Source: Streptomyces flavotricini
GTDB lineage: Bacteria; Actinomycetota; Actinomycetes; Streptomycetales; Streptomycetaceae
Length of the DNA stretch: 64,000 nt
Assembly (NCBI RefSeq): GCF_020639365.1
Contig: NZ_JAINUL010000001.1
Location: 6,282,687 to 6,346,686, forward strand
Reading direction: 5' to 3'
The position numbers were made by a program, and so were the translations under genes. Position 1 is the stretch's first letter; every line of letters begins with the position of its first letter. Under the pieces are notes generated by a model. The model was not told where the DNA came from. It did no database searches and saw nothing but the letters and a program-made list of their open reading frames with translations. This document shows, piece after piece, positions 23,162 to 32,464 of this stretch.

Positions 23162-25170
23162 GCGCCCCCGGCGGGCGGCGGGTGCCCGGGCCCGGGTCCA
23201 GGTCCGGGCCGGGACGGCCGCGGGCCGGTACACGGCCCGCGACCCGGCGGCCCGGCCCCGCGAGGCAGCCGCACACCATCCGGCTCGGGAGCCCGAAGCC
23301 GCGGCTGCGGCTCGTCGGCGTCGGGCTGACCCTCGTCATGCTGGCCTTCGTCGTCCGGCTGCTCCAGGTGCAGGCCGTCGACGCCTCCGCCTACTCCGCC
23401 AAGGCCTCCGAGAACCGCTTCGCCAGCTACACCCTCGCCGCCGAGCGGGGCGAGATCACCGACCGCAAGGGCGTCGCGCTCGCGACCAGCGTCGACGCGT
23501 ACGACATCACCGCCGACCCGAAGATGTTCACCCCGCAGGACAGCAAGGCCCCGGACGCCCCCGAGCAGGCCGCCGCCCTCCTCGCGCCGATCCTCGGCAA
23601 GGACGCCAAGGAGCTCGCCGCCCGCCTCAAGACCAAGAACACCCGCTACGTCGTCCTGGCCCGCCGCCAGACCCCCCAGGTCTGGAACCAGATCAAGGAC
23701 CTCAAGCGGGTCTTCGCCGACAAGGCCGCCGCCGACAAGAAGACCAACGGCCCCGGCGCCAACGTCCTCGCCGGCGTGTTCAACGAGGACAGCAGCAAGC
23801 GCGTGTACCCCAACGGGGATCTGGCCGCCGGGATACTGGGTTACGTCAACGCCGAGGGCAAGGGTGCCGGCGGCCTCGAGTCCTCCCTCGACAAGAAGCT
23901 GGCCGGCAAGGACGGCGCGATCACGTACGCCCAGTCCGGCGGCCGCCGCGTGCCCACCGCCGGGTCCAGCGAGAAGCCCGCCGTCCCCGGCGAGGACGTC
24001 GAGCTGACCATCGACCGCGACATCCAGTGGGCGGCGCAGAGCGCCATCAGCGAGCAGGTCGCCAAGTCCGAGGCCGACCGCGGCTACGTCGTCGTCCAGG
24101 ACACCCGCACCGGCGAGGTCCTCGCCATGGCCAACGCCCCCGGCTTCGACCCCAACGACCTCTCGAAGGCCAGCTCCGCCGCCATGGGCAACGCGGCGCT
24201 CCAGGACGTGTACGAGCCCGGCTCCACCGCCAAGGTCATGTCGATGGCCGCCGTGCTGGAGGAGAAGAAGGCCACCCCCGGGACCCACGTCGAGGTCCCC
24301 AACCGGCTGCACCGCGGCGACCGGCTGTTCAAGGACGACATCGACCACCCGACCTGGTACCTGACCCTCAACGGGGTCCTCGCCAAGTCCTCGAACATCG
24401 GCACCATCCTGGCCACCGGCCAGCTCGGCGCCACCCAGCCCGAGGCCAACCGGGTCCTGTACTCCTACCTGAACAAGTTCGGCATCGGGCAGCCCACCGG
24501 CCTGAACTACCCGGGCGAGTCCCGCGGCATCCTCGCCCGGCCCGAGGCCTGGTCCACCTCCCAGCAGTACACGATCCCTTTCGGCCAGGGCCTGTCCCTC
24601 AACGCCATGCAGGCGGCCTCCGTGTACTCGACCATCGCCAACGGCGGCGTACGGATCGCGCCCACGCTGGTCCGCGGCACCAAGGGCCCCGACGGCCGCT
24701 TCACCCCGGCCCCGGCGCCCGAACAGACCCGCGTGATCAGCCCGGAGACCGCCAAGACCCTGTCCGAGATGCTGGAGTCGGTCGTCGACGACCAGGAGGG
24801 CACCGGCACCAAGGCCCGCATCCCCGGCTACCGGGTCGGCGGCAAGACCGGCACGTCCAACCGGGTGGATCCGGCCACCGGCCGCTACAAGGGCTACACG
24901 GCCTCCTTCGCCGGCTTCGCACCCGCCGACAACCCGCGGATCACCGTCTACTGCGCCATCCAGAACCCCACCAAGGGCAGCTACTTCGGCGGCCAGATCT
25001 GCGGCCCGATCTACAAGAAGGTCATGGAGTTCGCCCTCAAGACCCTCCAGGTCGCCCCGACCGGGACCGCCCCCGCCGGGCTCCCGGTCACCTTCGACGC
25101 CGGTCCCCCGCCCGCCCCCCAGCCCTCCGCAGCGCCCTCCGCACAGCCCAGCCGGCAGCCCGGCCAGTGA
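23158..25170 (+). CDS. ftsI: Septal peptidoglycan transpeptidase FtsI (PBP3, class B)
   Basis: A 670-residue class B penicillin-binding protein that cross-links septal peptidoglycan together with FtsW. An Arg/Pro-rich cytoplasmic lead is followed by one membrane helix (LVGVGLTLVMLAFVVRLLQVQAV). The pedestal domain contains RGEITDRKGVALATS. The catalytic motifs are the nucleophile Ser in EPGSTAKVMSM, SxN in LAKSSNIGT and KTG in GGKTGTSN. Start GTG 23158 is the only start codon in frame after the stop at 23013. Followed by murE after 45 nt. Confidence 0.96.
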   Translation: MSAPGGRRVPGPGSRSGPGRPRAGTRPATRRPGPARQPHTIRLGSPKPRLRLVGVGLTLVMLAFVVRLLQVQAVDASAYSAKASENRFASYTLAAERGEITDRKGVALATSVDAYDITADPKMFTPQDSKAPDAPEQAAALLAPILGKDAKELAARLKTKNTRYVVLARRQTPQVWNQIKDLKRVFADKAAADKKTNGPGANVLAGVFNEDSSKRVYPNGDLAAGILGYVNAEGKGAGGLESSLDKKLAGKDGAITYAQSGGRRVPTAGSSEKPAVPGEDVELTIDRDIQWAAQSAISEQVAKSEADRGYVVVQDTRTGEVLAMANAPGFDPNDLSKASSAAMGNAALQDVYEPGSTAKVMSMAAVLEEKKATPGTHVEVPNRLHRGDRLFKDDIDHPTWYLTLNGVLAKSSNIGTILATGQLGATQPEANRVLYSYLNKFGIGQPTGLNYPGESRGILARPEAWSTSQQYTIPFGQGLSLNAMQAASVYSTIANGGVRIAPTLVRGTKGPDGRFTPAPAPEQTRVISPETAKTLSEMLESVVDDQEGTGTKARIPGYRVGGKTGTSNRVDPATGRYKGYTASFAGFAPADNPRITVYCAIQNPTKGSYFGGQICGPIYKKVMEFALKTLQVAPTGTAPAGLPVTFDAGPPPAPQPSAAPSAQPSRQPGQ

Positions 25171-25215
25171 CCCGGCGGGCCGGCCGGCCCGCCAGAAATC
25201 CGTGAGGCACCATCA

Positions 25216-26931
25216 GTGACAACGATCACCCCGAAACCCGGGAACCCGTCGGCCGCCGACCACGCGGCCGGGCCCTCGCTTCGCGAGCGGCCCGCCACGC
25301 CCGGTACGCTCACCGCCGTGCCCCACGCTGATCAGCCCAGAACCGCCCAGAAAGACGCCCCGGCAACGCCGCCGGGAGCGCCCCGGCCGCAGGCCGCCCG
25401 CCCGACACCCCTGGGCGAGCTGGCCGACCTGCTGGGCATCGAAGCCCCCGGCGCGGCCGCCGGTGCGCGGCCCCCGCAGATCACCGGGATCACGCACGAC
25501 TCCCGTGCCGTGCGCCCCGGCGACCTGTACGCGGCCCTGCCCGGCGCCAAGCTGCACGGCGCCGACTTCGCCGCCCAGGCGGCCGCCCTCGGTGCCGCGG
25601 CCGTGCTGACGGACCCGGCGGGCGCCGAACGCGCCGCCGCGACCGGCCTGCCGGTCCTGGCCGTCGCCGACCCGCGCGGCCGGATGGGCGAGCTCGCCGC
25701 CACGATCTACGGCCGGCCCGGCGAGGGCCTGCTCCAGATCGGCATCACCGGAACCTCCGGCAAGACCACCACGGCGTACCTCGTCGAGGGCGGTCTGCGC
25801 GGAGCCGGTCGCTCCACCGGGCTGGTCGGCACCGTCGAGATGCGCATCGGCGACGAGCGCATCAAGTCGGAGCGCACCACCCCCGAGGCCACCGACCTCC
25901 AGGCCCTGTTCGCGGTCATGCGCGAACGCGGGGTCGAGGCCGTCGCCATGGAGGTCTCCAGCCACGCCCTGGTGCTCGGCCGGGTCGACGGATGCGTCTT
26001 CGACGTCGCCGTCTTCAACAACCTGAGCCCGGAGCACATGGAGTTCCACTCGGACATGGAGGACTACTTCCAGGCCAAGGCGCAGCTCTTCACCGAGCGC
26101 CGCGCCCGCCTCGGGGTGGTCAACATCGACGACGAGTACGGCCGCCGCCTCGCCAAGGAGGCCTCGATCCCGGTGGTCACCTTCTCCGCCGAGGGCGACG
26201 CGGCCGCCGACTGGCGTGCCGAGGACGTCGTGTTCGGGCACATGGACTCCACGCTGACCGTGGTCGGACCGGAGGGGCAGCGCGTGCGGGCCACGGCCCC
26301 GCTTCCCGGCCCGTTCAACGTCGCCAACACCGTCGCCGCGATCGCCACGCTCGCCGCCGCCGGCCTCGACCCGCAGACCGCCGCCGACGGCGTCGCAGCG
26401 GTCCCCGGGGTCCCCGGCCGGCTGGAGCGGGTGGACGCGGGCCAGCCGTACCTCGCCGTCGTCGACTACGCGCACAAGACGGACGCCGTCGAATCGGTGC
26501 TCCGCGCGCTGCGCGAGGTCACCACCGGCAAGCTGCACATCGTGCTCGGCTGCGGCGGCGACCGCGACACCACCAAGCGCGCCCCCATGGGCGCCGCCGC
26601 CGCCCGGTTCGCCGACACCGCCGTGCTGACCTCCGACAACCCGCGCTCCGAGGACCCCCTCGCGATCCTCGCCGCGATGTTCGGGGGCGCCGTCTCCGTA
26701 CCCGCCGAAGAGCGCGGCACGGTCCTCGTCGACGCCGACCGGGCCGCGGCGATCGCCGCGGCCGTCGCCCGCGCCGAGCCCGGCGACACCGTGCTGGTGG
26801 CCGGCAAGGGCCACGAGCAGGGCCAGGAAACCGCGGGCGTCGTACGGCCCTTCGACGACCGCGCGGTGCTCCGCGCCGCGATCGAACGCCAGCAAGGCAG
26901 CAACGTCCGACAGGCCGAGGTGAACCAGTGA
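25216..26931 (+). CDS. murE: UDP-MurNAc-tripeptide synthetase MurE
   Basis: Adds diaminopimelate (LL-form in Streptomyces, by family knowledge) to UDP-MurNAc-Ala-Glu in the cytoplasm. ATP-binding P-loop is GITGTSGKTTTAYLVEG. The UDP-substrate domain and central domain include MEVSSHALVLGRVDG and FNNLSPEHMEFHSDMEDYF. The C-terminal domain has the DAP-type motif DNPRSEDP. The 571-residue length includes a roughly 65-residue Pro/Ala-rich N-terminal extension, so the GTG at 25318 is a possible alternative start. Its stop overlaps the murF start (GTGA, 26928-26931). Confidence 0.96.
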   Translation: MTTITPKPGNPSAADHAAGPSLRERPATPGTLTAVPHADQPRTAQKDAPATPPGAPRPQAARPTPLGELADLLGIEAPGAAAGARPPQITGITHDSRAVRPGDLYAALPGAKLHGADFAAQAAALGAAAVLTDPAGAERAAATGLPVLAVADPRGRMGELAATIYGRPGEGLLQIGITGTSGKTTTAYLVEGGLRGAGRSTGLVGTVEMRIGDERIKSERTTPEATDLQALFAVMRERGVEAVAMEVSSHALVLGRVDGCVFDVAVFNNLSPEHMEFHSDMEDYFQAKAQLFTERRARLGVVNIDDEYGRRLAKEASIPVVTFSAEGDAAADWRAEDVVFGHMDSTLTVVGPEGQRVRATAPLPGPFNVANTVAAIATLAAAGLDPQTAADGVAAVPGVPGRLERVDAGQPYLAVVDYAHKTDAVESVLRALREVTTGKLHIVLGCGGDRDTTKRAPMGAAAARFADTAVLTSDNPRSEDPLAILAAMFGGAVSVPAEERGTVLVDADRAAAIAAAVARAEPGDTVLVAGKGHEQGQETAGVVRPFDDRAVLRAAIERQQGSNVRQAEVNQ

Positions 26932-28352
26932 TCGCCCTTTCCCTCGCCGAGATCGCCGACATCACCGGCGGGCGGCCCCACGACATACCGGATCCGTCCG
27001 TGCGGATCACCGGGCCCGTGGTCATCGACTCCCGCCAGGTGGAGGCCGGCAGCCTGTTCGCCGCGTTCGCCGGCGAGCACGTCGACGGCCACGACTACGC
27101 CGAGCGCGCGGTCGCCTCCGGAGCCGCGGCCGTCCTCGCCGCCCGGCCCGTCGGCGTGCCCGCGATCGTCGTGGCCGACGTCGAGAAGGCCCTGGGCGCC
27201 CTCGCCCGGGCCGTCGTCGGGCGTCTCGGCACCGACGTGGTGGCCCTGACCGGCTCCGCCGGCAAGACCTCCACCAAGGACCTCATCGCCCAGGTGCTCC
27301 AGGCCCACGCGCCGACCGTGTGGACCCCGGGCTCCCTCAACAACGAGATCGGCCTGCCGCTCACCGCGCTGCGCGCGACGGAGGAAACCCGGCACCTGGT
27401 GCTGGAGATGGGCGCCCGCGGCATCGGGCACATCGAGTACCTGACCGGCCTGACCCCGCCGCGCATCGGACTCGTCCTCAATGTCGGGACCGCGCACATC
27501 GGCGAGTTCGGCGGTCGCGAGCAGATCGCCCGGGCCAAGGGCGAACTCGTCGAAGCCCTGCCGGCCGAAGCCGACGGCGGAGTCGCCGTCCTCAACGCCG
27601 ACGATCCGCTGGTGCGCGCGATGTCCGCCCGGACGAAGGCCCGTACGGTGCTGTTCGGCGAGGCCGACGATGCCGACGTACGGGCCACGGAAGTCCGTAT
27701 GACACCGGCAGGACAGCCCTCCTTCACACTCCACACACCCACCGGGTGCGGCGAAGTGACCTTGCGCCTGTACGGTGAGCACCACGTGTCGAACGCGCTC
27801 GCCGCGGCCGCCGTCGCCCATGTACTGGGCATGTCCACCCAGGAGATCGCCACCGCGCTCTCCGGGGCGGGCACCTTGTCCCGGTGGCGGATGGAGGTCA
27901 CCGAGCGGGCGGACGGCGTGACGATCGTCAACGACGCCTACAACGCGAATCCCGAGTCCATGCGGGCCGCTCTGCGCGCGCTAGCCGCGATGGGCGGCGC
28001 GGCCAGGGTCGACGGGGGACGTACGTGGGCGGTGCTCGGTCCGATGGCCGAGCTCGGGGACGCATCGTTGGCCGAGCACGACGCGGTGGGACGGCTTGCC
28101 GTCCGGCTCAACGTGAGCAAGCTCGTCGCAGTCGGGGGCAGGGAAGCGTCCTGGCTGCAACTGGGCGCATATAACGAGGGTTCGTGGGGTGAGGAGTCGG
28201 TGGTCGTGTCCGACGCGCAGGCGGCGATCGACCTGTTGCGCAGTGAACTGCGCCCGGGTGACGTCGTGCTGGTGAAGGCTTCCAGGTCGGTCGGCCTGGA
28301 GCGGGTCGCTCTGGCTCTGCTGTCCGCCGAGGGCGAGGTCGCCGACCGATGA
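26928..28352 (+). CDS. murF: UDP-MurNAc-tripeptide:D-Ala-D-Ala ligase MurF
   Basis: A 474-residue Mur ligase that adds D-Ala-D-Ala to complete the Park nucleotide. P-loop VALTGSAGKTSTKDLIAQ, then NNEIGLPLTALRATEETRHLVLEMGARGIGHIEYL, and the C-terminal NDAYNANPESMRAAL typical of MurF. Starts at GTG 26928 overlapping the murE stop and ends overlapping the mraY start (ATGA, 28349-28352), so expression is tightly coupled in both directions. Confidence 0.96.
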   Translation: MIALSLAEIADITGGRPHDIPDPSVRITGPVVIDSRQVEAGSLFAAFAGEHVDGHDYAERAVASGAAAVLAARPVGVPAIVVADVEKALGALARAVVGRLGTDVVALTGSAGKTSTKDLIAQVLQAHAPTVWTPGSLNNEIGLPLTALRATEETRHLVLEMGARGIGHIEYLTGLTPPRIGLVLNVGTAHIGEFGGREQIARAKGELVEALPAEADGGVAVLNADDPLVRAMSARTKARTVLFGEADDADVRATEVRMTPAGQPSFTLHTPTGCGEVTLRLYGEHHVSNALAAAAVAHVLGMSTQEIATALSGAGTLSRWRMEVTERADGVTIVNDAYNANPESMRAALRALAAMGGAARVDGGRTWAVLGPMAELGDASLAEHDAVGRLAVRLNVSKLVAVGGREASWLQLGAYNEGSWGEESVVVSDAQAAIDLLRSELRPGDVVLVKASRSVGLERVALALLSAEGEVADR

Positions 28353-29419
28353 GGCAGATCCTCTTCGCCGGTGTCATCGGCATGTTCCTGACCGTGGTCG
28401 GCACCCCGCTGCTGATCAAGCTGCTGGCCCGCAAGGGCTACGGCCAGTTCATCCGCGACGACGGCCCGCGCGGCCACGCCGGGAAGAAGGGCACGCCCAC
28501 CATGGGCGGCATCTCCTTCATCCTGGCGACGATCATCGCGTACGCCCTGACGAAGGTGATCACGGGCAGCCCGGCCACGTTCTCCGGCGTGCTGGTGCTC
28601 TTCCTGATGTCCGGCATGGGCCTCGTGGGCTACCTCGACGACTACATCAAGATCGTCAAGCGTCGCTCGCTCGGTCTGCGGGCCAAGGCCAAGATGGCCG
28701 GCCAGCTGATCGTCGGCATCGCCTTCGCGGTGCTCGCGCTGCAGTTCAAGGACGGCCGCGGCAACGCCCCGGCCTCCACCAAGCTGTCCTTCGTCACGGA
28801 CTTCGGCTGGTCGATCGGCCCGGTGCTGTTCGTCGTCTGGGCGTTGTTCATGATCCTGGCGATGTCCAACGGCGTGAACCTGACGGACGGTCTGGACGGC
28901 CTGGCCACCGGCGCCGCGGTGATGGTCTTCGGCGCGTACACGTTCATCGGCGTCTGGCAGTTCCAGGAGTCGTGCGCCAACGCGCAGACCCTGACGAACC
29001 CCAACGCCTGCTTCGAGGTACGAGATCCGCTGGACCTCGCGATCGTCGCCTCCGCGCTGATGGGCGCCTGCTTCGGCTTCCTGTGGTGGAACACCTCGCC
29101 CGCCAAGATCTTCATGGGTGACACCGGCTCGCTGGCCCTCGGCGGCGCCCTCGCCGGTCTCGCGATCTGCTCCCGCACGGAGTTCCTGATCGCCCTCCTC
29201 GGCGGCCTCTTCGTCCTCATCACCATGTCGGTCGTCATCCAGGTCGGCTCCTTCAAGCTGACCGGGAAGCGCGTCTTCCGGATGGCCCCGCTGCAGCACC
29301 ACTTCGAACTCAAGGGGTGGTCCGAGGTCCTGGTGGTGGTCCGGTTCTGGATCATCCAGGGCATGTGCGTGATCGTGGGTCTCGGACTCTTCTACGCGGG
29401 ATGGGCAGCCGACAAGTGA
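28349..29419 (+). CDS. mraY: Phospho-MurNAc-pentapeptide translocase MraY
   Basis: Polytopic membrane enzyme (356 residues, about 10 helices) that transfers phospho-MurNAc-pentapeptide to undecaprenyl phosphate, making lipid I. Conserved motifs are GHAGKKGTPTMGGISF, LVGYLDDYIKIVKRRSLGL (catalytic Asp pair), MSNGVNLTDGLDGLATG and KIFMGDTGSLALGG, and the C-terminal PLQHHFELKGWSEVLVV. ATG start overlapping murF. Confidence 0.97.
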   Translation: MRQILFAGVIGMFLTVVGTPLLIKLLARKGYGQFIRDDGPRGHAGKKGTPTMGGISFILATIIAYALTKVITGSPATFSGVLVLFLMSGMGLVGYLDDYIKIVKRRSLGLRAKAKMAGQLIVGIAFAVLALQFKDGRGNAPASTKLSFVTDFGWSIGPVLFVVWALFMILAMSNGVNLTDGLDGLATGAAVMVFGAYTFIGVWQFQESCANAQTLTNPNACFEVRDPLDLAIVASALMGACFGFLWWNTSPAKIFMGDTGSLALGGALAGLAICSRTEFLIALLGGLFVLITMSVVIQVGSFKLTGKRVFRMAPLQHHFELKGWSEVLVVVRFWIIQGMCVIVGLGLFYAGWAADK

Positions 29420-30972
29420 GCACCACCGACCTGGCCGGCCTGCTCGGCCCCGATGCCCTGGGCCGGTTCGGTCTGCCGGGCCGGATCACCGTGGCCGGCC
29501 TCGGCATCAGCGGCATCAGCGCCGCCCGGGCGCTGGCCGGTCTCGGCGCGACGGTGACCGTCGTCGACAACGGCGACGGCGACGCGCACCGCGCGAAGGC
29601 CGCCGAACTCGCGGAGCTGGGCATCGAGGTCCGCCTGGGACACCTGCCCGACGGGGCCCGGGCCGGGGAAGCCCTGCCCGAGGGCACCGAACTGGTCGTC
29701 ACCTCGCCCGGCTGGCAGCCCGAGAGCCCGCTCTTCCGGGCCGCCGCCGAGGCGGGCGTCGACGTCGTCGGCGACGTCGAGATCGCCTGGCGGCTGCGCG
29801 GGGCCGGCGTGGAACTCCGCGCCGCCCGCCGGGTCGCCGCGGCGGACGCCGGCGAGGACGCCGAGGCCGAGCGGGCCCCGGCCGGGCCCGCCGAGTGGCT
29901 GGCGATCACCGGCACCAACGGCAAGACCACCACCACCCAGATGCTCGCGTCGATCCTGAAGGCCGCGGGTCTGAAGACCGCTGCCGTCGGCAACATCGGC
30001 ACCCCGATCATCGACGTGGTGCTCGGCGAGGAGGAGTACGACGTACTCGCCGTCGAGCTCTCCAGCTACCAGCTGCACTGGGCGCCCTCGCTGCGCGCCC
30101 ACTCGGCGGCCGTGCTGAACCTGGCCCCGGACCACCTCGACTGGCACGGCACGATGGAGGCGTACGCCGCCGACAAGGGCCGCATCTACGAGGGCAACAC
30201 GGTCGCCTGCGTCTACAACGTCGCCGACCCGGCCACCGAGAAGCTCGTCGAGAACGCCGACGTCGAGGAGGGCTGCCGGGCGATCGGCTTCACGCTCGGC
30301 GCCCCCGGCCCCTCCATGCTCGGCGTGGTCGACGGCATCCTCGTCGACCGCGCGTTCGTCGAGAACCGGCAGAAGAACGCCCAGGAGCTCGCCGAGGTCG
30401 AGGACGTCAACCCGCCGGCCCCGCACAACATCGCCAACGCGCTCGCCGCGGCGGCCCTGGCCCGCGCCTTCGGCGTCGCGCCGCGCGCGGTCCGTGACGG
30501 GCTGCGCGACTTCCGCCCCGACGCGCACCGCGTCGCGTACGTGGACGAGGTCGCGGGGGTCACGTACATCGACGACTCCAAGGCCACCAACACGCACGCG
30601 GCCGAGGCCTCCCTGGCGGCCTTCGAGCCCGTCGTGTGGATCGCCGGCGGCCTCGCCAAGGGTGCGACCTTCGAGGAGCTGGTCCGGAACTCGCGCAAGC
30701 AGCTGCGCGCCGTCGTGCTGATCGGCGCCGACCGGGCGCTCATCGCCGAGGCGCTGGCGCGACACGCCCCCGAGGTCCCGGTCGTCGACCTCGACCGGAC
30801 CGACACTGGGGCGATGCTCGCAGCGGTCCGGGAAGCGGCCCGGCTCGCAGAGCCCGGCGACACGGTTCTGCTGGCCCCGGCCTGTGCCTCGATGGACATG
30901 TTCGCGAACTACAACAAGCGCGGGGACGCATTCGCGGACGCGGTGCGCGAGCTGGCCGCCGAGGCCGCGTAG
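29416..30972 (+). CDS. murD: UDP-MurNAc-L-alanine:D-glutamate ligase MurD
   Basis: Adds D-Glu to UDP-MurNAc-Ala. N-terminal UDP-binding fold VAGLGISGISAARALAGLG, P-loop AITGTNGKTTTTQML, then ELSSYQLHW, LNLAPDHLDWHG and the C-terminal DSKATNTHAAEASLAAF. A roughly 30-residue charged insertion (AARRVAAADAGEDAEAERAP) precedes the P-loop. Start taken as GTG 29416, which overlaps the mraY stop as GTGA; ATG 29401 (MGSRQVSTTD) in the same frame is equally possible. Confidence 0.95.
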   Translation: MSTTDLAGLLGPDALGRFGLPGRITVAGLGISGISAARALAGLGATVTVVDNGDGDAHRAKAAELAELGIEVRLGHLPDGARAGEALPEGTELVVTSPGWQPESPLFRAAAEAGVDVVGDVEIAWRLRGAGVELRAARRVAAADAGEDAEAERAPAGPAEWLAITGTNGKTTTTQMLASILKAAGLKTAAVGNIGTPIIDVVLGEEEYDVLAVELSSYQLHWAPSLRAHSAAVLNLAPDHLDWHGTMEAYAADKGRIYEGNTVACVYNVADPATEKLVENADVEEGCRAIGFTLGAPGPSMLGVVDGILVDRAFVENRQKNAQELAEVEDVNPPAPHNIANALAAAALARAFGVAPRAVRDGLRDFRPDAHRVAYVDEVAGVTYIDDSKATNTHAAEASLAAFEPVVWIAGGLAKGATFEELVRNSRKQLRAVVLIGADRALIAEALARHAPEVPVVDLDRTDTGAMLAAVREAARLAEPGDTVLLAPACASMDMFANYNKRGDAFADAVRELAAEAA

Positions 30973-31051
30973 GTCCGGCCGGCCCGTTCCAGGTCGGCGA
31001 GTCCTCCCCGACCGGCTGCTCGCCTCGCACGAGTGGAGGGGAAGGTCACAC

Positions 31052-32458
31052 ATGCCGGCCAAGCAAGTGCTGCCGGGGCGGCGGCCGTCCGCGGTGAAGG
31101 CCGTCAAGTCCGTGAGCGGCGCCAGGTCCGCCAGGGCGGTCAAGGCGCAGGGCCGCAGGCGTCCGGCGGGGAGCGTGCGGCCGCCCGGCGGGCGCGGCCC
31201 GCTGGAGCGGCTCCGGCGTACGCAGCGGCAGTTGCGCAAGGCCTGGGACCGGCCCCTCACCGCCTATTACCTGATCTTCGGCAGCTCGCTGCTCATCACC
31301 GTGCTCGGCCTGGTGATGGTCTACTCGGCCTCGATGATCAAAGCCCTCCAGCTGGGGCTGGGCGACGCGTACTTCTTCAAGAAGCAGTTCCTGGCCGCCC
31401 TGATCGGCGCCGGGCTGCTGCTGATCGCCTCCCGGATGCCCGTCAAACTGCACCGGGCCCTGTCGTACCCCGTGCTCGCGGGAACCCTGTTCCTGATGGT
31501 CCTGGTCCAGGTCCCCGGGATAGGGGTGTCTATCAACGGCAACCAGAATTGGATCTCCCTTGGTGGTCCGTTCATGCTCCAGCCCAGTGAGTTCGGCAAG
31601 CTGGCACTGATCCTCTGGGGCGCGGACCTGCTGGCCCGCAAGGGCGAGAAGGAGCTGCTGAGCCAGTGGAAGCACCTGCTGGTGCCGCTGGTCCCGGTGG
31701 CCTTCCTGCTGCTCGGGCTGATCATGCTGGGCGGGGACATGGGCACCGCGATGATCCTCGGGGCCATCCTGTTCGGCCTGCTGTGGCTGGCGGGAGCCCC
31801 GACGCGGATGTTCGTGGCGGTGCTCGCCTTCGCGGGTGTGATCGTCGCACTGCTGATCAAGACCAGTCCGCACCGGATGGACCGGCTCGCCTGCCTCGGC
31901 GCGACGGATCCCGGCCGGGGCGACCTGTGCTGGCAGGCCGTGCACGGGATCTATGCCCTCGCATCGGGCGGATGGTTCGGTTCCGGTCTGGGTGCCAGTG
32001 TGGAAAAATGGGGACAACTGCCCGAAGCGCACACCGACTTCATCTTCGCCATCACCGGGGAGGAACTGGGTCTGGCGGGGACGCTGTCGGTACTCGCCCT
32101 GTTCGCGGCTCTAGGCTATGCGGGTATCCGCGTGGCCGGACGCACGGAGGACTCCTTCGTACGGTATGCCGCGGGAGGCGTGACCACCTGGATCACGGCG
32201 CAGGCCGTGATCAACATCGGTGCGGTGCTCGGTCTGCTGCCGATCGCCGGAGTCCCGCTCCCGCTGTTCTCGTACGGAGGGTCCGCGCTGCTGCCGACCA
32301 TGTTCGCGGTCGGACTGCTCATCGCCTTCGCGCGGGAGGAGCCGGCGGCGCGCGCGGCGCTCGCGATGCGCCGGCCCAAGGCGGGCCGGAAGCGGACCGG
32401 GCAGAGATGGAAGTCGATGAGACGGAGCGTCAAGAGGCGTCCGTCCGGAGAGCGGTGA
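31052..32458 (+). CDS. ftsW: Septal glycan polymerase FtsW (SEDS family)
   Basis: A 468-residue SEDS glycosyltransferase with about 10 membrane helices that polymerises lipid II at the septum with FtsI. A basic 70-residue cytoplasmic lead precedes the first helix (LIFGSSLLITVLGLVMVYSAS). Family motifs are NQNWISLGGPFMLQPSEFGKLALI, SEDS-type EAHTDFIFAITGEELGLAG and GVPLPLFSYGGSALLPTMFAVGLL. ATG 31052 has AAGG about 7 nt upstream. An Arg/Lys-rich tail follows the last helix. murG begins 6 nt downstream. Confidence 0.96.
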   Translation: MPAKQVLPGRRPSAVKAVKSVSGARSARAVKAQGRRRPAGSVRPPGGRGPLERLRRTQRQLRKAWDRPLTAYYLIFGSSLLITVLGLVMVYSASMIKALQLGLGDAYFFKKQFLAALIGAGLLLIASRMPVKLHRALSYPVLAGTLFLMVLVQVPGIGVSINGNQNWISLGGPFMLQPSEFGKLALILWGADLLARKGEKELLSQWKHLLVPLVPVAFLLLGLIMLGGDMGTAMILGAILFGLLWLAGAPTRMFVAVLAFAGVIVALLIKTSPHRMDRLACLGATDPGRGDLCWQAVHGIYALASGGWFGSGLGASVEKWGQLPEAHTDFIFAITGEELGLAGTLSVLALFAALGYAGIRVAGRTEDSFVRYAAGGVTTWITAQAVINIGAVLGLLPIAGVPLPLFSYGGSALLPTMFAVGLLIAFAREEPAARAALAMRRPKAGRKRTGQRWKSMRRSVKRRPSGER

Positions 32459-32464
32459 ATTTCG